A stretch of DNA of 53,139 bases. Origin: Lachnospiraceae bacterium (GTDB lineage Bacteria > Bacillota > Clostridia > Lachnospirales > Lachnospiraceae). The stretch covers positions 1-53,139 of the forward strand of contig JAILGF010000113.1 in the NCBI GenBank assembly GCA_024696945.1, given 5' to 3'. This document shows, piece after piece, positions 45,269 through 53,016 of the stretch. Numbering within the stretch: the first letter of the stretch is position 1; each line of letters starts with the position of its first letter. The translations under genes were made by a program, and so were the position numbers. The notes beneath the pieces are model-generated. The model did not search any database and had not been told where the DNA came from. It was given only the letters and a program-made list of their open reading frames with translations.

Positions 45269-46291
45269 ATGAAGAAAATTGGATTAATATTATTAGTAGC
45301 CATTCTTGCCATATCCATTCCGTCTTCTGTTTTAGCATTTGCCGACTATGCGGACATCACAAAGGAGATATTCGGCAGCAATGCACCGGAATTCCCGGAA
45401 ACGCCCAAACAGGACGTGCCATATTATATAGCAACGGAAGAATATGATGAAAACGAAGAATTTAATGATCCGGTAGATCTGTCGGTTTGGACTGCATATT
45501 TTGACTACATGAAAAAGAACGATCCAAACTACGTGTCAGGAGGAACCGTGGTGGATGACCGCCCCGGAGATATAGTGTTTATTAAGGCGGCAAAGGAAGC
45601 TGCCAAGGCGGTAAATTACAAGACTTTATTCGAGAATTCGACCAAGATTTATGAGGCAGCTGAGGTAGCCATCGATAAGGCCATAGACAAGAGCGGTATT
45701 TTTTACATAGCAACTCCGTTTCTTGTATGGGATACCATGTATGTTTCATGGATTGACAATGCATATACTGATGAGGAGCTTTATACAGCCCTTAAAACAG
45801 CCATGAGCATTAACGATGCCACAAACGGAAAGATCACCAAGAATGCAGATAACGACTATCTGATAACCTTTGACGGAGTATGGTCGGATGAAAATTGGAA
45901 GAGGCATCACACTAAGACCGAGATCATCGCAAAGGCTGACGGAGAGACCGGAAGGCTCTGCATGCACGAGACCGAAGTTATTCAGGATACCAATGAAACC
46001 AGATATACCCTGTATGAATTCGTTCCGCTTGCAAATGACGTGTATATCATGCAGTCCGGTACAGAACGTCTCTATGCGGTATATAATGAAGAAACAGGCC
46101 TTAGGGATTATGTATATATCCAGCTCGATAACAACAGATTCAGTATTGAGGATGCAATATACGACGCTACTATCGAGAATCCTTCCGAGTGGGTGCTTGA
46201 GAGGGCGGACCGTGCAGCCATCATCGTAACCTGTAAGGACGGCAAGACCACTATCGAACGTCCCGGCAAGCCGGATGTGGTAGTTGAATAA
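45269..46291 (+). CDS. Secreted protein of unknown function (last of cluster)
   Basis: A 340-residue exported protein with the signal peptide LILLVAILAISIPSSVLAFA. Residues 25-80 are acidic. A helical segment (AAKEAAKAVNYKTLFENSTK, about residues 105-125) resembles the helical part of the preceding protein in spacing and character. A beta-rich domain follows from about residue 190 (TFDGVWSDENWKRHH, ETRYTLYEFVPLANDVYI). A basic/hydrophilic tail ends in RPGKPDVVVE. Ribosome site GAGGAGA. It closes the presumed operon; a bidirectional terminator lies 80 bp downstream. No family recognised. Confidence 0.8.
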   Translation: MKKIGLILLVAILAISIPSSVLAFADYADITKEIFGSNAPEFPETPKQDVPYYIATEEYDENEEFNDPVDLSVWTAYFDYMKKNDPNYVSGGTVVDDRPGDIVFIKAAKEAAKAVNYKTLFENSTKIYEAAEVAIDKAIDKSGIFYIATPFLVWDTMYVSWIDNAYTDEELYTALKTAMSINDATNGKITKNADNDYLITFDGVWSDENWKRHHTKTEIIAKADGETGRLCMHETEVIQDTNETRYTLYEFVPLANDVYIMQSGTERLYAVYNEETGLRDYVYIQLDNNRFSIEDAIYDATIENPSEWVLERADRAAIIVTCKDGKTTIERPGKPDVVVE

Positions 46292-46293
46292 CC

Positions 46294-46342
46294 ATGATGT
46301 CATCCTAAGCTCCAATGTCATCCTGAGCGCAGCGAAGAATCT
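46294..46342 (+). repeat. Partial and full copies of the TGTCATCCTGAGCGCAGCGAAG short repeat
   Basis: A degenerate first unit (GATGTCATCCTAAGC) is followed by AATGTCATCCTGAGCGCAGC and GAAGAATCTT. This is a short intergenic sequence found in very many gut bacterial genomes. Its role is unknown. Confidence 0.6.
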
Positions 46343-46371
46343 TAAAAATCATAATATGGATTACTATTCAA

Positions 46372-46406
46372 AAAATCTCCCGGGATTCATTATCCCGGGA
46401 GATTTT
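46372..46406. terminator. Bidirectional terminator between the surface cluster and degV
   Basis: AAAATCTCCCGGGAT and ATCCCGGGAGATTTT form a perfect 15-bp stem around TCATT. Both flanks are A- or T-rich, so it can end transcription from the secreted protein gene on the plus strand and from degV on the minus strand. Confidence 0.9.
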
Positions 46407-46411
46407 GTACG

Positions 46412-47293
46412 TCACGGAGTTCTTTCTTTAGTCATATAGAAGATTGTAAACAATCCGGGACCACAATGTGCACCTATAACTACGCCAAGTCCCTGAATGC
46501 TGATCTTACCGATGGAAGGGTACATCTCAAGAAGCTTATCCCTTACATATTCGGCATCTTCAAGGCAATCCGCATGGTTTATAAGGAATTCCTTGCCGTC
46601 GGGCTTGCCTATCTCTTCCTTAATGGAATCGATTATGGTATTTAGAGCCTTCTTTCTGCCCCTGACCTTGGATGAAACCATAAGAGATCCGTCATTGGGC
46701 ACATAAAGAACTGGCTTTATATTAAGAAGTGTTCCTACAAGTGCGGCTGAGTTGGAAACACGTCCGCCTCGTTTTAAATAATTCAGATTGTCAACCGTAA
46801 ACCTGTGTGCAATCTTGAACTTGTTGTCTTCGATCCATTTTAAGTTATCTTCAAAGCTCATTCCTGCTTCGTAATTTTTTACTACGTTCATTACGAGCAT
46901 TCCGAGTCCGCCTGATACGCAGCACGTATCAACATAGATGATCTTTGTATTGGGATACGTTCCCTTTAATTCCTCAATTGCTTCTTCGGCAAATTTATGA
47001 GATGCCGACAGTACCTTTGACATATCGAGGAAAATAACATCCTTCCCGGTTTCCTTGATAAGACCTTCAAAGAATTCCCTATAGGCGTAGGTGTTAATTG
47101 CGGAAGTGGTCAGGATTGCGCCGTTTCTCATCTGGGTATATACTTCCTGACGAGTGGACTCGCTGCAATCGTCATAATATACCTTTTCATCGATGGTATA
47201 GGAATACTTGATAAATGGGATTTTGTGTTCCTCCAGGTATTCCTTTGTAAGGTCGCAGGTTGATGCCGTGGCAATCAGATAGTTTTGTTCCAT
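46412..47293 (-). CDS. DegV family fatty-acid-binding protein
   Basis: A 293-residue cytoplasmic protein of the DegV family, which supplies fatty acids to the FakA kinase in Firmicutes. The N-terminal IATASTCDLTKEYLEEHKI, the central TTSAINTYAYREFFEGL, IIYVDTCCVSGGLGMLV, and FTVDNLNYLKRGGRVSNSAA (the conserved lipid-pocket block near residues 170-185) are all present, as is the C-terminal GAHCGPGLFTIFYMTK. The two adjacent Cys in DTCCVSGG are unusual; Ser is common in this segment. The fakA gene is not in the window. Ribosome site GGAGAGAA. Confidence 0.93.
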   Translation of the reverse strand: MEQNYLIATASTCDLTKEYLEEHKIPFIKYSYTIDEKVYYDDCSESTRQEVYTQMRNGAILTTSAINTYAYREFFEGLIKETGKDVIFLDMSKVLSASHKFAEEAIEELKGTYPNTKIIYVDTCCVSGGLGMLVMNVVKNYEAGMSFEDNLKWIEDNKFKIAHRFTVDNLNYLKRGGRVSNSAALVGTLLNIKPVLYVPNDGSLMVSSKVRGRKKALNTIIDSIKEEIGKPDGKEFLINHADCLEDAEYVRDKLLEMYPSIGKISIQGLGVVIGAHCGPGLFTIFYMTKERTP

Positions 47294-47480
47294 GTTCTCT
47301 CCATTTTGTAAGGCTCCGTATAAATGCGGAAGCTTACATCATTTCCCTTGTTTTTTGAAAAGACGTTTGTGACGCCTAATCAAATATATTATAATTCATT
47401 TCAACTAAAAATGGAAGTAATTTTTTTCTATTTTCTTAAGAGAAAAATTTTAAAAAGGTATAGAAATATTTTTAGTAATA

Positions 47481-47489
47481 TGCTATAAT
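47481..47489 (+). promoter_or_regulatory. Extended -10 promoter of pnp
   Basis: TGC-TATAAT, an extended -10 (TGn) with a perfect TATAAT hexamer; the -35 region is poor. Transcription would begin near 47496-47500, at the base of the leader hairpin. Confidence 0.65.
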
Positions 47490-47499
47490 ATAAATTTGT

Positions 47500-47642
47500 G
47501 GGGCTTTATCCGAGACTTCTGAAGGGAGTTCTGGGAAACGAGAGCGTCCTTCAGTTGTTTCGGAGCCCCCGTGATACTTATAAATACCTAAAGATGGCTT
47601 GCGAGAATAAAACCTGTAAGGTTATGTCTCGAACATCTTAGG
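47500..47642 (+). ncRNA. Structured 5' leader of pnp (two long interrupted hairpins)
   Basis: Hairpin 1 (47500-47569) pairs GGGGCT with AGCCCC, CCGA with TCGG and CTGAAGG with CCTTCAG, with a further TTCT/AGAG inner stem. Hairpin 2 (47587-47642) pairs CCTAAAGATG with CATCTTAGG (one bulged A), CGAGA with TCTCG and AACCT with AGGTT around a GTA loop. The ribosome site GGAGG and the pnp ATG follow 18-28 bases later. Enteric pnp is autoregulated through RNase III cleavage and PNPase attack on a leader hairpin, so a similar autoregulatory role is likely (inference). It does not match a riboswitch I know. Confidence 0.75.
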
Positions 47643-47670
47643 CGCGTACAAAAGAAAACGGAGGAAAGAA

Positions 47671-49755
47671 ATGTACAAGACATTTTCAATGGAACTTGCC
47701 GGCAGAACACTCAGTGTTGACGTTGGCAGAGTAGCAGCCCAGGCAAACGGTGCTGCATTTATGCGTTACGGAGATACCACAGTGCTCTCTACAGCTACAG
47801 CATCAGAGAAGCCCAGAGACGGTATCGACTTCTTCCCCTTGAGTGTTGAATTCGAGGAGAAGCTTTACGCAGTAGGAAAGATTCCCGGCGGCTTCACAAA
47901 GCGTGAAGGAAAGCCCAGTGAGAACGCAATTCTTACATCACGTGTTATCGACCGTCCTATGAGACCTTTATTCCCTAAGGACTATCGTAACGATGTAACC
48001 CTTAACAACATGGTAATGGCAGTTGATCCCGCATGCCGTCCCGAGCTTGTTGGTATGCTCGGTTCAGCAATCGCAACCGCTATTTCAGACATCCCCTTCG
48101 ACGGCCCCTGCGCTATGACCCAGGTAGGCATGATCGACGGCGAATTCATCATCAACCCTTCACAGGAGCAGTGGAAGAGCGGCGACCTTAACCTTACAGT
48201 TGCTTCAACAGCAGAGAAGGTTATCATGATCGAAGCAGGCGCAAACGAGATTCCTGAGGAGAAGATGATCGAGGCCATCTACAAGGCACATAACGTTAAC
48301 CAGACCATCATCGCTTTCATCAACGATATCGTTAAAGAAGTAGGAAAGCCCAAGCATGAATATACCAGCTGTGCTATCCCCGCAGAACTCTTCGATGCCA
48401 TCAAGCAGATCGTTCCCCCTGAGGAAATGGAAGAGGCAGTATTTACCGATGAAAAGCAGAAGCGTGAGGCAAATATCTCAGCTATCACAGATAAGTTGAC
48501 AGAAGCTTTCGCAGACAACGAGGAGTGGCTTGCAATCCTTGGCGAGGCTATTTACCAGTATGAGAAGAAGACCGTTAGAAAGATGATCTTAAAGGATCAC
48601 AAGCGTCCCGACGGCCGTGAGATCACTCAGATCAGACCCCTAGCAGCAGAGGTTGACATTATCCCCAGAGTACACGGTTCATCGATGTTCACCCGTGGAC
48701 AGACACAGATCTGTGACGTATGTACACTTGCACCTCTTTCAGAAATGCAGAAGCTTGACGGTCTTGATGAGAACGAAGTAAGCAAGCGTTACATGCATCA
48801 TTATAACTTCCCTGCATACTCAGTAGGAGAGACCAAGGTAAGCCGTGGTCCCGGACGTAGAGAGATCGGTCACGGAGCTCTTGCAGAGCGTGCACTTATC
48901 CCCGTACTTCCCAGCGAGGAAGAATTCCCTTACGCAATCCGCTGCGTATCGGAGACATTTGAGTCTAATGGATCAACATCCATGGCTTCTACCTGTGCAT
49001 CATGTATGTCACTTATGGCAGCAGGTGTTCCCATCAAGCGTATGGTAGCAGGTATCAGCTGCGGTCTTGTTACAGGCGAGACAGATGACGATTTCGTACT
49101 TCTTACCGATATCCAGGGCTTAGAGGACTTCTTCGGAGATATGGACTTCAAGGTAACAGGTACCACAGAAGGTATCACAGCCATCCAGATGGATATCAAG
49201 ATCCACGGACTTACACGTCCCATCGTAGAGGGCGCTATCGCACGTTGCCGTGAAGCAAGACTCTTTATCATGGACAACTGTATGAAGAAGGCAATCGCAG
49301 AGCCTCGTCCCGAGGTTAGCCCTTACGCTCCTAAGATCGTTCAGATCCAGATCGATCCTCAGAAGATCGGTGACGTTGTCGGACAGCGCGGTAAGACAAT
49401 TAATGCGATCATCGATGCTACAGGCGTTAAGATCGATATCACCGATGACGGTGCTGTATCAGTATGCGGTACTGATCCCGCTCAGATGCAGGAAGCTATC
49501 CGCCTCATCAATATCATTGTTGAGGAATTCGAAGAGGGCAAGATCTACGAAGGTAAAGTAGTTTCTATAAAGGAATTCGGTGCATTCATCGAGTTCGCAC
49601 CCGGCAAGGAAGGCATGGTACACATCTCCAAGATCGCTAAGGAGAGGATCAACCATGTAGAGGATGTCCTGACCTTAGGCGACAAGGTTAAGTGTGTATG
49701 CCTCGGCAAGGACAAGATGGGAAGAATAAGCTTCTCAATTAAAGACGTTAAATAA
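47671..49755 (+). CDS. pnp: Polyribonucleotide nucleotidyltransferase (PNPase)
   Basis: Phosphorolytic 3'-5' exoribonuclease of mRNA decay. At 694 residues it is full length. Order of domains: first RNase PH domain (from LSVDVGRVAAQANGAAF), a helical linker, the second and catalytic RNase PH domain (KRPDGREITQIRPLAAEVD, SFESNGSTSMASTCASCM-like block near residue 430), KH (QIQIDPQKIGDVVGQRGKTI) and S1 (IYEGKVVSIKEFGAFIEFA). Codon use is strongly biased, as in highly expressed genes. The structured leader suggests autoregulation. Ribosome site GGAGGAAAG, and a strong terminator follows. Confidence 0.98.
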   Translation: MYKTFSMELAGRTLSVDVGRVAAQANGAAFMRYGDTTVLSTATASEKPRDGIDFFPLSVEFEEKLYAVGKIPGGFTKREGKPSENAILTSRVIDRPMRPLFPKDYRNDVTLNNMVMAVDPACRPELVGMLGSAIATAISDIPFDGPCAMTQVGMIDGEFIINPSQEQWKSGDLNLTVASTAEKVIMIEAGANEIPEEKMIEAIYKAHNVNQTIIAFINDIVKEVGKPKHEYTSCAIPAELFDAIKQIVPPEEMEEAVFTDEKQKREANISAITDKLTEAFADNEEWLAILGEAIYQYEKKTVRKMILKDHKRPDGREITQIRPLAAEVDIIPRVHGSSMFTRGQTQICDVCTLAPLSEMQKLDGLDENEVSKRYMHHYNFPAYSVGETKVSRGPGRREIGHGALAERALIPVLPSEEEFPYAIRCVSETFESNGSTSMASTCASCMSLMAAGVPIKRMVAGISCGLVTGETDDDFVLLTDIQGLEDFFGDMDFKVTGTTEGITAIQMDIKIHGLTRPIVEGAIARCREARLFIMDNCMKKAIAEPRPEVSPYAPKIVQIQIDPQKIGDVVGQRGKTINAIIDATGVKIDITDDGAVSVCGTDPAQMQEAIRLINIIVEEFEEGKIYEGKVVSIKEFGAFIEFAPGKEGMVHISKIAKERINHVEDVLTLGDKVKCVCLGKDKMGRISFSIKDVK

Positions 49756-49777
49756 TTTCTTTTTGGCTTCCATTTAG

Positions 49778-49835
49778 CAAAGGAGACATGGAATCGCCCT
49801 TAGAGAAGGGATGGTTCTGTGTCTCCTTTGTTTTT
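49778..49835 (+). terminator. Terminator after pnp, formed by a GGGACGGTTCT-type repeat
   Basis: CAAAGGAGACA (49778-49788) pairs with TGTCTCCTTTG (49820-49830), with inner CCCTT/AAGGG pairing, and ends in TTTTT. The loop side contains GGGATGGTTCTGTGTCTCC, a repeat-family core, so a repeat seems to serve as the terminator. Confidence 0.85.
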
Positions 49836-49858
49836 GGCAGAGATACAGAACCGTCCTG
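49808..49858. repeat. Inverted pair of GGGACGGTTCTGTGTC-type repeats
   Basis: GGGATGGTTCTGTGTCTC (from 49808) and its near-complement GAGATACAGAACCGTCC (49840-49856) face each other across the terminator T-run. They share the core of the elements near 11667, 20181 and 32543. Confidence 0.65.
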
Positions 49859-49879
49859 ATGTATCAGAATCCTGTTACC

Positions 49880-50689
49880 TTAGGATCTGTTTTCAAAGTG
49901 TTTTATAGTTTTCAAGAAGATAATTATTTCTATGATCATTACAAGCAATTCTAACAATGCGAAAATAAACGACCATAAAAGTGTGTTATTTACTGCAGAA
50001 AGCATCTGATATACAGAACCGGCATTTTTAATGCTAAAGTATAAAAACAACAATCCGCCAAGCCTCAACACTGTTTCTACAATAAAAATCCTGAGCATCA
50101 GTTCCCATTTTCTTGAAATATCTTCATCAACCATTCCCGTCAGATCCGAAAATGAGCCGCAATAATGATACATAAAGAGCACCCCGGATACAAGTCCGCC
50201 AATACTTATCAATAATCCGACAAGACTGCCCGTCAAGAACAATGAAGCCAGAGAGAACAGCATTACTAAAGCTGCATAACGCAGTGCGGTGCCAAATCTT
50301 TCTTCATATCCCTTCAGATCAGATAAACGGATTAAGAGCAAAACCCAAAGGACAATATTCAGCGCCGAAAAGATTGTTGGCAGATCATTAAATATAAAAT
50401 CATGTTCATAGATAAAGTATGTTGATGATGTAAGCGTTATCAGGGCTAATACAAACAGACAAGTATATATAATCGTCTGCCCTATTCGTACAAAGAAAGT
50501 TTTTCTAATAGAATCCTTTGCTTCTAAAGCAAATTGTCTTTTTTCTTCGCCGTAATCCCGAGGCTGGATAACACCCCTATTCCATGGAATGGCATTGTTC
50601 TGGGTTCCGTCCAAAACCAATTTTGCTCCGCATCTCGGGCAATTCTTTGCACCATCCGGCACCAGCGTATCACAGGTAAAACAAGTCAT
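49880..50689 (-). CDS. Zinc-ribbon polytopic membrane protein, unknown function
   Basis: A 269-residue protein. The N-terminal zinc ribbon has MTCFTCDTLVPDGAKNCPRC, two CXXC pairs. A polar segment (about residues 28-75) precedes six hydrophobic helices (starting TIIYTCLFVLALITL; the last is LLELLVMIIEIIIFLKTI). The ribbon should be cytoplasmic. The zinc ribbon plus membrane-helix layout recalls the protein at 4389, although the membrane parts differ. Ribosome site AGGAGGA on the minus strand. Function unknown. Confidence 0.82.
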   Translation of the reverse strand: MTCFTCDTLVPDGAKNCPRCGAKLVLDGTQNNAIPWNRGVIQPRDYGEEKRQFALEAKDSIRKTFFVRIGQTIIYTCLFVLALITLTSSTYFIYEHDFIFNDLPTIFSALNIVLWVLLLIRLSDLKGYEERFGTALRYAALVMLFSLASLFLTGSLVGLLISIGGLVSGVLFMYHYCGSFSDLTGMVDEDISRKWELMLRIFIVETVLRLGGLLFLYFSIKNAGSVYQMLSAVNNTLLWSFIFALLELLVMIIEIIIFLKTIKHFENRS

Positions 50690-50819
50690 TTTTCTAATCC
50701 TCCTCCATAATCTTCTTTATTAAAAGGTAATATTATGGTATCATTAAAAAAATGTACTGTAAATCGTAATAAACTGCAAATAAAGCAGCTTAATTGCAGT
50801 AAAACAGCGATAAAAACAT

Positions 50820-50836
50820 TTGGGGTCAGACCCCAA
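50820..50836. repeat. TTGGGGTCAGACCCCAA palindrome
   Basis: A near-perfect 17-bp palindrome (centre A) within the 370-bp gap between the zinc-ribbon gene and the propeller operon. GGGGTC...GACCCC palindromes are widely scattered in bacterial genomes and may be REP-type sequences. Confidence 0.6.
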
Positions 50837-50859
50837 TATAAATAGAATAAATTGTAATA

Positions 50860-50940
50860 GTTGCACAAAAATCAATCAGCAATTTTGTGCAACTTTATTT
50901 GTCCCTTTTGGATTTAAAGAGGGTTATATATATTATAGAA
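50860..50940 (+). promoter_or_regulatory. Duplicated upstream regulatory region, copy 1 (propeller operon)
   Basis: Contains an 11-bp perfect inverted repeat, GTTGCACAAAA (50860-50870) and TTTTGTGCAAC (50883-50893), then ATTTGTCC (50898-50905), and GAGGGTTAT 15 bp later, followed by an AT-rich start region. The same elements with the same 23-bp register recur at 52907-52982 before the sigma gene. It is 120 bp upstream of the GTG start at 51057. Confidence 0.7.
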
Positions 50941-51056
50941 GGAAAACGATTCCTTCCTTATAACACTATATACTTGGAGTGCACGCCATGGTATAAATAA
51001 TTACAGGTAATAGCAAGTATAGCTAAAAGCAATCTTTCGTAATGAGAGGTGACAGT

Positions 51057-52274
51057 GTGAAAAGAATAAGTAGAAAATTGACGCTGCAGATATTGATGGT
51101 TGCGGTATTACTATGTATCTTAGTATTATTTTCAAGCTCTGCGGAGGTTTTTGCCTCAGAAGATTCGTATGTTTCTGAACTTGATCTAAGGACACAGTCT
51201 GCAATAGCCTTTAGCGGGAAGGAATATGATGGAGCAATGTACTATACCATTGATAACGCATTATATTACTTTACTTATGAGATGATGACGGCGGGGACTT
51301 CTCCGGTCTTGTATATGAAAGGGGTCAGCAGCGAAAATGATCTGATAATTCAGGATGGATATTTATATTATATAAAGCCCTATACATGCACTCTTTACAG
51401 GGTGAAGCTGGGAAAAAAGACCAAAGAGAAGATATCCAAGGGAGTACATGAAATTGTTTATTTAGATAATGATGTTGTGTATTTCTGGGGCAAAAAGAAA
51501 ATGTACTGCGTAAGTCTTGATGATAAAAAGAGGATATGTGTTTACAGGAATAAGAATAACGTTGCTATAGATCTTTTTTCACACACTGCATGCATATACA
51601 AGGATATGCTGTTCTATAACAAAAGCAGTAAGAAATATGAAACAGAAATGGAATCTTATGACCATAGGATAATAAAAATGGATATCCGGACGGGCCGTAA
51701 AAGTGTAATGCTGGATCCATCAGGTATTGATGGGACATTCTATTTCTATGAAATAAACGGAGAAACTTTTGCACTGAGCAGAAAATATGGGCAGACAGAG
51801 TATTCCGTATATAAGTATACGCCGGACTCTGATGAGTTTGAAAAAATAAAAGGAATGAAAATACGGGGCTTAAAGATTATCGGCGCTGACGGCATGTTCC
51901 TATATGCTGTAGATGATAGCGAGTTTATCGCTGATATAGAAACAGGTGGATGGAATATATACAGAATAGATTCTTCGTGGAAGCCTGAATTGGTGATTAG
52001 TGTAGGGAAGCCGCAGAATGCCGAAGGTGAACTGAGCGTTATGCAGGAAAAAGATGGTTACTTTGTTCTCAAAGAATTTGACGATTATCCTACGTGTTAT
52101 CTTGTTGCTCCTGATGGCATGATTATAAAATCGGTAAAACCATGGCATGAAGTTGATGCTGAAGAATTTGAAATTGATTCATCCGATGTTGACATGGTAA
52201 TAAAGGATGGATATATATATGTTTATTGCCATAGCATGGGGATATGTGTCGGAGCCAGAAGATACAAAATCTGA
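51057..52274 (+). CDS. Secreted propeller-like protein (DUF5050-type repeats)
   Basis: A 405-residue exported protein. The open frame starts at ATG 51042, but the ribosome site GAGAGGTG overlaps that codon, so GTG 51057 (MKRISRKLTLQILMVAVLL) is the better start. The signal peptide ends near VFASED. The mature part is a series of four-stranded blades with hallmarks such as IQDGYLYYIKPYTCTLYRV, IVYLDNDVVYFWGKKKMY and VMVIKDGYIYVYCHSMG-like strands. This matches the DUF5050 repeat pattern seen at 33828. It has a downstream operon partner 12 bp later. The duplicated upstream region ties it to the sigma factor at the window end. Confidence 0.85.
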   Translation: MKRISRKLTLQILMVAVLLCILVLFSSSAEVFASEDSYVSELDLRTQSAIAFSGKEYDGAMYYTIDNALYYFTYEMMTAGTSPVLYMKGVSSENDLIIQDGYLYYIKPYTCTLYRVKLGKKTKEKISKGVHEIVYLDNDVVYFWGKKKMYCVSLDDKKRICVYRNKNNVAIDLFSHTACIYKDMLFYNKSSKKYETEMESYDHRIIKMDIRTGRKSVMLDPSGIDGTFYFYEINGETFALSRKYGQTEYSVYKYTPDSDEFEKIKGMKIRGLKIIGADGMFLYAVDDSEFIADIETGGWNIYRIDSSWKPELVISVGKPQNAEGELSVMQEKDGYFVLKEFDDYPTCYLVAPDGMIIKSVKPWHEVDAEEFEIDSSDVDMVIKDGYIYVYCHSMGICVGARRYKI

Positions 52275-52286
52275 GGAGGAAAATAG

Positions 52287-52751
52287 ATGCATACTAAAAA
52301 ACCGATAACGGAAATAATATTTGCTTCTGTAATTGTTGTATTGCTGATAGGAATTTGTTTTATAGTAAATCGTATTAAGGCCGGTGAAAACACGGAAACA
52401 TTAGAAACAACTACTGTTGTTTCTGATAATGAGCTAAACCATGAAAGCTATGAGCAGCTACGAGATAGAGAAGTAGAGGATATTGAGAATAAGGAATCCC
52501 AAGAGGATAATGTTGACAAAGATACGGATCCATTAATCGAGCAAAAGAAATACGCCGATTTGGTAAAAGAATTCGGGATGTGTGCCAAAACTGCAATTCT
52601 TGTTCCTGAAGAAGAATGGGAAGAAGCCGGAGCATATAAGCATATTGGAAAACCGGAAAATGAGATACATGAAATCAATTATGTTTGGAAATGGTATTAT
52701 TATGATGAAAATGGTGAAATAAAAACTATGTATATGGTAGATGGATCCTGA
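52287..52751 (+). CDS. Small membrane-anchored protein, unknown function
   Basis: A 154-residue protein: short cytoplasmic head, one helix (IIFASVIVVLLIGICFIVNRI, residues about 9-29), a Glu/Asp-rich helical linker (residues 30-85), then a small domain with EEEWEEAGAYKHIGKPENEI and a final YVWKWYYYDENGEIKTMYMV that looks like a beta-hairpin. AGGAGGAAAA lies just before the ATG. It is 12 bp after the propeller gene and 28 bp before a 32-residue ORF, so all three are probably co-transcribed. No family recognised. Confidence 0.75.
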   Translation: MHTKKPITEIIFASVIVVLLIGICFIVNRIKAGENTETLETTTVVSDNELNHESYEQLRDREVEDIENKESQEDNVDKDTDPLIEQKKYADLVKEFGMCAKTAILVPEEEWEEAGAYKHIGKPENEIHEINYVWKWYYYDENGEIKTMYMVDGS

Positions 52752-52779
52752 AAAAGCAGATTTTAAAAGGAAGTAATTT

Positions 52780-52878
52780 ATGAAAACCAAAATAGTAATT
52801 TGTGTTATAATATCCATCTTAGTAATTGTTCCTATCAGCGAAGCCTTGGAAATTGATTTGGATAAAATGAATAAATGA
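52780..52878 (+). CDS. Very small secreted or membrane peptide (32 aa)
   Basis: A 32-residue ORF with a strong ribosome site AAAAGGAAG 6 bp upstream: MKTKIVICVIISILVIVPIS, then EALEIDLDKMNK. The first 20 residues form a signal-peptide-like helix followed by a 12-residue hydrophilic end, like a leaderless signalling peptide precursor or a small membrane protein. It is the third ORF of the propeller operon and lies immediately upstream of the sigma-factor control region. Confidence 0.5.
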   Translation: MKTKIVICVIISILVIVPISEALEIDLDKMNK

Positions 52879-52906
52879 AACATAAATGCAAGAAATTAGC
52901 AAAAAC

Positions 52907-52982
52907 GCACAAAAATGAAGTCAAAAATTTGTGAACTTTTATTTGTCCTTTTTTGACTTGTGGAGGGTTATTATATAGTAGA
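52907..52982 (+). promoter_or_regulatory. Duplicated upstream regulatory region, copy 2 (sigma gene)
   Basis: GCACAAAAAT (52907-52916), a shorter inverted TTTGTG, AACTTTTATTTGTCC, then GAGGGTTAT after the same 15-bp distance as in copy 1. It is directly upstream of the sigma-factor start at 53017. Confidence 0.7.
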
Positions 52983-53016
52983 GTGATAAATAATCAACAA
53001 TACGGAATGTTAAAAC

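Noticed and set aside
50820..50836. TTGGGGTCAGACCCCAA as an operator for the propeller operon
   Set aside because: It lies well upstream of the shared control region, is absent from the second copy, and matches a widespread intergenic palindrome.
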